From contig JBDNDK010000038.1 in the NCBI GenBank assembly GCA_046719185.1, forward strand, positions 1 through 16,379: a stretch of 16,379 bases of DNA, in the 5' to 3' direction. Under the pieces are notes generated by a model that was not told the DNA's origin, ran no database searches, and saw only the letters and a program-made list of their open reading frames with translations. Position numbers and translations under genes: made by a program. The stretch is from JBDNDK01 sp046719185. GTDB taxonomy: Bacteria > Armatimonadota > UBA5829. Below are positions 13,431 to 16,379 of the stretch, piece by piece; positions within the stretch are counted from its first letter, which is position 1; every line of letters starts with the position of its first letter.

Positions 13431-14741
13431 ATGGATATTATAATGCAAAGTGATAATGTATTTGTTGATATTCCTGAGGCTTTAGAGGAATTAAAAAAAG
13501 GCAAAATGCTGATAGTGGTTGATGATGAGGACAGAGAAAATGAAGGTGACCTCATTATGGCTGCCAGCAAAGTAACTCCTGAAGCTGTTAATTTTATGAC
13601 CAAAGAAGGCAGGGGTTTGATATGTGTGTCAACTACTGAAAAGAGGCTTAGAGAGCTTGATTTGCCAATGATGGTGAGTGAAAATACAGCAAGACTCAGC
13701 ACAGCCTTTACTGTAAGTGTAGATGCAATTAAGGGCACAACAACCGGAGTTTCTGCAAGTGATAGAGCTATAACAATTAGGGCATTTGAGGATCCTAATA
13801 CAAAACCAGAAGATTTGGCAAGACCGGGTCATATACACCCATTAAGATCTGTTGAAGGCGGAGTTCTTGTAAGAGCAGGGCACACTGAGGCTGTAACAGA
13901 TCTTGTGAGACTGGCTGGTTTAGGTGAGTCTGGAGTATTATGTGAGATATTGAGTGAAGATGGCAGCATGGCAAGGCTTCCAGAGCTTGTAGAAATAGCA
14001 AAGAAATTTGATTTAAAAATAGCTACCATTGCAGATTTAATAAAGTATAGAAGAAGAAATGAAAAGTTAGTTGAGAAACTTGCTGAATGTAGGATACCAA
14101 CAAAGTATGGAGAGTTTACAGCTTATGCATATAAGGCATCTGTTGAATCTAGTCCATATATTGCTTTAGTTATGGGTGATGTGTCAAAAGATGAACCTGT
14201 GCTTGTGAGGATACACTCTGGCTGCTTTACAGGTGATGTATTAGGTTCACTTAGATGTGATTGTGGCAATCAGCTACACAAGGCTATGGAAATTATTGCT
14301 AATGAAGGTACTGGAGTTATTATATATATCTATCATCATGAGGGTAGAGGAATTGGCTTAGTAAATAAATTCAAAGCTTATGTGCTTCAAGATCATGGTG
14401 CTGATACTCTTGAAGCTAATCATATGCTAGGTTTTCCTGGTGATATTAGAGATTATAGCCTTGGTGCACAAGTTCTGGTTGATTTAGGATTAAAGAAAAT
14501 AAGATTGATGACAAATAATCCTCAAAAATTAGCTGGTTTACAAGGATATGATCTTGAGATAGTTGAGCATGTGCCTCTAGTTTGCGGTGTTAGTGATGAT
14601 AATATAAAATATCTTAAGACAAAAAGAGATAAAATGGGACATTTTTTGAATGAAGACCTTTTTCCTGATGCTGATAATGATAATTCAAGTATATATTGCA
14701 AGAGTTTTGATGAAAGTGTATTAGATGATAAAAAAGAATAA
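13431..14741 (+). CDS. ribBA: Bifunctional DHBP synthase / GTP cyclohydrolase II RibBA
   Basis: The RibB half forms 3,4-dihydroxy-2-butanone 4-phosphate from ribulose-5-phosphate, and the RibA half opens GTP as the first step of riboflavin synthesis. The RibB domain (about 8-207) has DDEDRENEGDL (31-41), GTTTGVSASDRA, RPGHIHPLR and RAGHTEAVTDL. The RibA domain (about 208-405) has the zinc cysteines in SGCFTGDVLGSLRCDCG (C265, C276, C278), HHEGRGIGL, GADTLEAN and TNNPQKL. The residue before the first zinc Cys is Gly, where SEC is common in the family. A short acidic tail follows (about 408-436). The start may be ATG 13431 or 13443; neither has a strong ribosome binding site. It lies 23 nt after ribE. 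Confidence 0.96.
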   Translation: MDIIMQSDNVFVDIPEALEELKKGKMLIVVDDEDRENEGDLIMAASKVTPEAVNFMTKEGRGLICVSTTEKRLRELDLPMMVSENTARLSTAFTVSVDAIKGTTTGVSASDRAITIRAFEDPNTKPEDLARPGHIHPLRSVEGGVLVRAGHTEAVTDLVRLAGLGESGVLCEILSEDGSMARLPELVEIAKKFDLKIATIADLIKYRRRNEKLVEKLAECRIPTKYGEFTAYAYKASVESSPYIALVMGDVSKDEPVLVRIHSGCFTGDVLGSLRCDCGNQLHKAMEIIANEGTGVIIYIYHHEGRGIGLVNKFKAYVLQDHGADTLEANHMLGFPGDIRDYSLGAQVLVDLGLKKIRLMTNNPQKLAGLQGYDLEIVEHVPLVCGVSDDNIKYLKTKRDKMGHFLNEDLFPDADNDNSSIYCKSFDESVLDDKKE

Positions 14742-14876
14742 ATAATTAACAAATCTAGTGTTTTCTGTGTGCAAGTAAGAATCTGCTTGGTTTCGGGAAC
14801 AAGTTTGCAAAATACCTTTGTGTGTTGGTTTTTCAGAGTGATATGAAAAGAATCTTACAATTATGGGAGGCAAATT
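14742..14876 (+). promoter_or_regulatory. Long leader before ribH with possible RNA structure
   Basis: This 135-nt gap is the longest in the rib block. Three short helices can be drawn: an outer stem 14775-14780 with 14853-14858, a hairpin 14786-14803 with one bulge, and a hairpin 14810-14833 with one mismatch. The ribosome binding site GGGAGG (14865-14870) lies just after the outer stem. I see no FMN riboswitch (RFN) consensus and no convincing promoter. The helices are short and may be chance. Confidence 0.3.
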
Positions 14877-15344
14877 ATGCCTAATGTTTTTGAGGGGCAG
14901 TTAGTAGCAACTGGTCTAAAGTTTGGAATAGTTGTATCAAGGTTTAATGAGTTTATAACAAATAAATTGCTTGGGGGTGCTTTGGATTGTCTTAGAAGAC
15001 ATGGTGCATCAGATAATGATATAGAAGTAGCATGGGTGCCGGGAGCTTATGAAATACCTCTTGCAGCACTAAAAATGGCTGAATCTAATAAATATGATGC
15101 TGTGATATGTCTCGGAGCTGTGATAAGAGGGTCAACTCCTCATTTTGATTATGTGGCATCTGAAGTGTCAAAGGGAGTGGCTCAAGTAAGTATGACTACA
15201 AGAGTTCCTACAATCTTTGGAGTTATCACGACAGACAGCATTGAGCAGGCGATAGAGAGAGCTGGCACAAAATCTGGAAATAAAGGCAGTGATGCAGCTA
15301 GTTCTGCAATTGAAATGGCTAATCTACTTGGGAGTTTAGGTTAA
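14877..15344 (+). CDS. ribH: 6,7-dimethyl-8-ribityllumazine synthase
   Basis: RibH joins the RibB product with the pyrimidinedione to make lumazine, the substrate of RibE. Family motifs are intact: VVSRFNEFIT (19-28), WVPGAYEIPLA (53-63), LGAVIRGSTPHFDYV (79-93, with the catalytic-site His), FGVITTDSIEQAIERAG and KSGNKG near the end. The length of 155 residues is normal. GGGAGG at 14865-14870 gives a strong ribosome binding site. It completes the riboflavin set ribD-ribE-ribBA-ribH. Its stop codon overlaps the start of the protease gene by 1 nt (TAATG). Confidence 0.97.
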   Translation: MPNVFEGQLVATGLKFGIVVSRFNEFITNKLLGGALDCLRRHGASDNDIEVAWVPGAYEIPLAALKMAESNKYDAVICLGAVIRGSTPHFDYVASEVSKGVAQVSMTTRVPTIFGVITTDSIEQAIERAGTKSGNKGSDAASSAIEMANLLGSLG

Positions 15345-16379
15345 TGAAGAAGTTTATATCTTATGTATTTGTATTTGTGTTAGGTTTTGCAGCTTGTGCA
15401 TATACATTTTATCATTTTTTTGGTTCACCAAATACTGGAGCATTTATACAAACAGTGCCTGCAAGTGGAGCGGGACTTAAGATAGCTGATGGTGAAGACA
15501 ATCAAGTCAGAAAAGCTGCAAAATTAGTGAGTGAATATGTTGTAAACATAGATACTCTTGCGAGACCCAGAATAATGGGTGGACCTTTAGATTTATTCTT
15601 CCCAAATCAGCAGCAGCCCACAGAACCTGTTCCTCAAGGTTCAGCTTCTGGAGTTTTATTTACTCAAGACGGCTATATTCTTACAAATAACCATGTTGTA
15701 GCTGGTGCAGATGAGGTTATTGTAACTCTTAAAGATGGTAATAAATATAAAGCAAAAGTTATAGGGACTGATCCTAAGACAGATATTGCTGTTATAAAAA
15801 TAGATAAAAAAGGCAATAAATTTGCTAAATTTGCAGATTCAGACCAGCTTGAAGTTGGTGATTGGGTTATAGCTGTTGGTAATCCATTAGGTTTACAGTC
15901 TTCAGTGTCTTTAGGAGTTGTTAGTGCAACAAAGAGAGGTCCTATAAATATTGAAGGCACGGTGTTGGATCAAGTAATTCAGACTGATGCAGCTATTAAT
16001 AGAGGAAATTCTGGTGGTGCACTTGCAGATATAAGAGGCAATCTTGTTGGTATAAACACTGCAATAGCTTCTCCATCTGGTGGAAGTATAGGTATTGGGT
16101 TTGCAGTTCCAAGCAACACAGTAAAGAACATTGCTAAGCAATTGGTTGAGCATGGCAAAGTGATAAGACCTTGGCTTGGAGTTGTTTATACCGACTATAA
16201 TGCTGAAGTTAAAGCTGAACTAGAAAAATCAGGTCTTAAAAACACACCAAAACCGGGTGGTGTTTGGATTCAGAGAGTTGCACAAAATAGTCCGGCTGCT
16301 CAAGCTGGCATTCAGCCTTATGATGTGATTCTAAAGGCTGATGGAAAAAGAGTTAGAGCAATTTCAGGTGGTCCGATCA
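15344..16379 (+). CDS. HtrA/DegP-type serine protease (5' part, cut by window end)
   Basis: HtrA proteases degrade or refold damaged proteins in the periplasm or outside the cell. The N-terminus has a membrane segment (about 4-25); FAAC at 15-18 is only a loose lipobox match, so a membrane anchor is more likely. The trypsin-like domain (about 55-270) has GSASGVLFTQDGYILTNNHVV with His117, KTDIAVIKI with Asp147, and INRGNSGGALAD with Ser223, so the catalytic triad is complete. A PDZ domain begins at RPWLGVVY (about 275) and includes SPAAQAGIQPYDVIL; the window ends within it at residue 345. A proline/glutamine stretch (86-97) sits in the LA-loop position. The ATG overlaps the ribH stop by 1 nt, suggesting co-translation. 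I cannot tell DegP, DegQ and HtrA/Deg subtypes apart from this fragment. Confidence 0.94.
   Translation, partial: MKKFISYVFVFVLGFAACAYTFYHFFGSPNTGAFIQTVPASGAGLKIADGEDNQVRKAAKLVSEYVVNIDTLARPRIMGGPLDLFFPNQQQPTEPVPQGSASGVLFTQDGYILTNNHVVAGADEVIVTLKDGNKYKAKVIGTDPKTDIAVIKIDKKGNKFAKFADSDQLEVGDWVIAVGNPLGLQSSVSLGVVSATKRGPINIEGTVLDQVIQTDAAINRGNSGGALADIRGNLVGINTAIASPSGGSIGIGFAVPSNTVKNIAKQLVEHGKVIRPWLGVVYTDYNAEVKAELEKSGLKNTPKPGGVWIQRVAQNSPAAQAGIQPYDVILKADGKRVRAISGGPI

Noticed and set aside
14742..14876. FMN riboswitch before ribH, also sought before ribD
   Set aside because: The conserved RFN core sequences are not present in either place.

Overview
The window is one co-directional (+ strand), tightly packed, AT-rich bacterial locus with no mobile elements, CRISPR arrays, tRNAs or rRNAs that I can see. 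A secretin with a PilM/N/O/P-like set indicates an outer membrane (diderm cell). A PASTA-domain Ser/Thr kinase next to rpe is a neighbourhood best known from Firmicutes and relatives. Together they suggest a diderm member of the Terrabacteria (for example Armatimonadota/Abditibacteriota-like or Cyanobacteria/Vampirovibrionia-like). This placement is tentative. TGA acts as a normal stop, Arg is mostly AGA and Ile often ATA, and several starts appear to be TTG.

Layout. (1) 1-674: 3' end of a larger gene for a probable exported protein with WV-x-W repeats, followed by a hairpin. (2) 791-7588: a type IV pilus assembly block with a candidate promoter and 5' hairpin, then pilM, pilN, pilO, a PilP-like gene, a small secretin-N-domain protein with a Gly/Ser/Asn tail, and the secretin pilQ. 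It is closed by a strong intrinsic terminator at 7552-7588. (3) 7603-11675: aroB, a 77-aa membrane protein, a PASTA kinase, rpe and a 119-aa membrane protein, joined by 4-nt overlaps or very short gaps. (4) 11657-15344: ribD, ribE, ribBA and ribH, which cover the enzymes of riboflavin synthesis from GTP and ribulose-5-phosphate apart from the dephosphorylation step. (5) 15344-16379: the 5' part of an HtrA/DegP-type protease, cut by the window end.

How it works together. PilM (cytoplasmic actin-like), PilN and PilO (inner membrane), the PilP-like protein (periplasmic link) and PilQ (outer-membrane channel) form the trans-envelope alignment complex of a type IV pilus or related secretion machine. 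The pilQ-aroB link recalls the pilMNOPQ-aroK-aroB order of Proteobacteria, without aroK. The kinase-rpe link recalls prkC-rsgA-rpe of Firmicutes, without rsgA or a PP2C phosphatase. Rpe makes or uses ribulose-5-phosphate, the substrate of the RibB half of RibBA, so its position ahead of the rib genes makes metabolic sense.

Most unusual points. Low-complexity segments decorate almost every pilus protein: an acidic insert of about 167 residues in PilM, a Met/Gly insert in PilN, a Gln/Pro/Glu/Ala linker in the PilP-like protein, a Gly/Gln linker in PilQ and an FG/YG-type tail on the stand-alone STN protein. PilO, the PilP-like protein and PilQ share a C-terminal GG-hydrophobic-Pro signature. The PASTA kinase has non-canonical catalytic-loop residues and is translationally coupled to a small unknown membrane protein.
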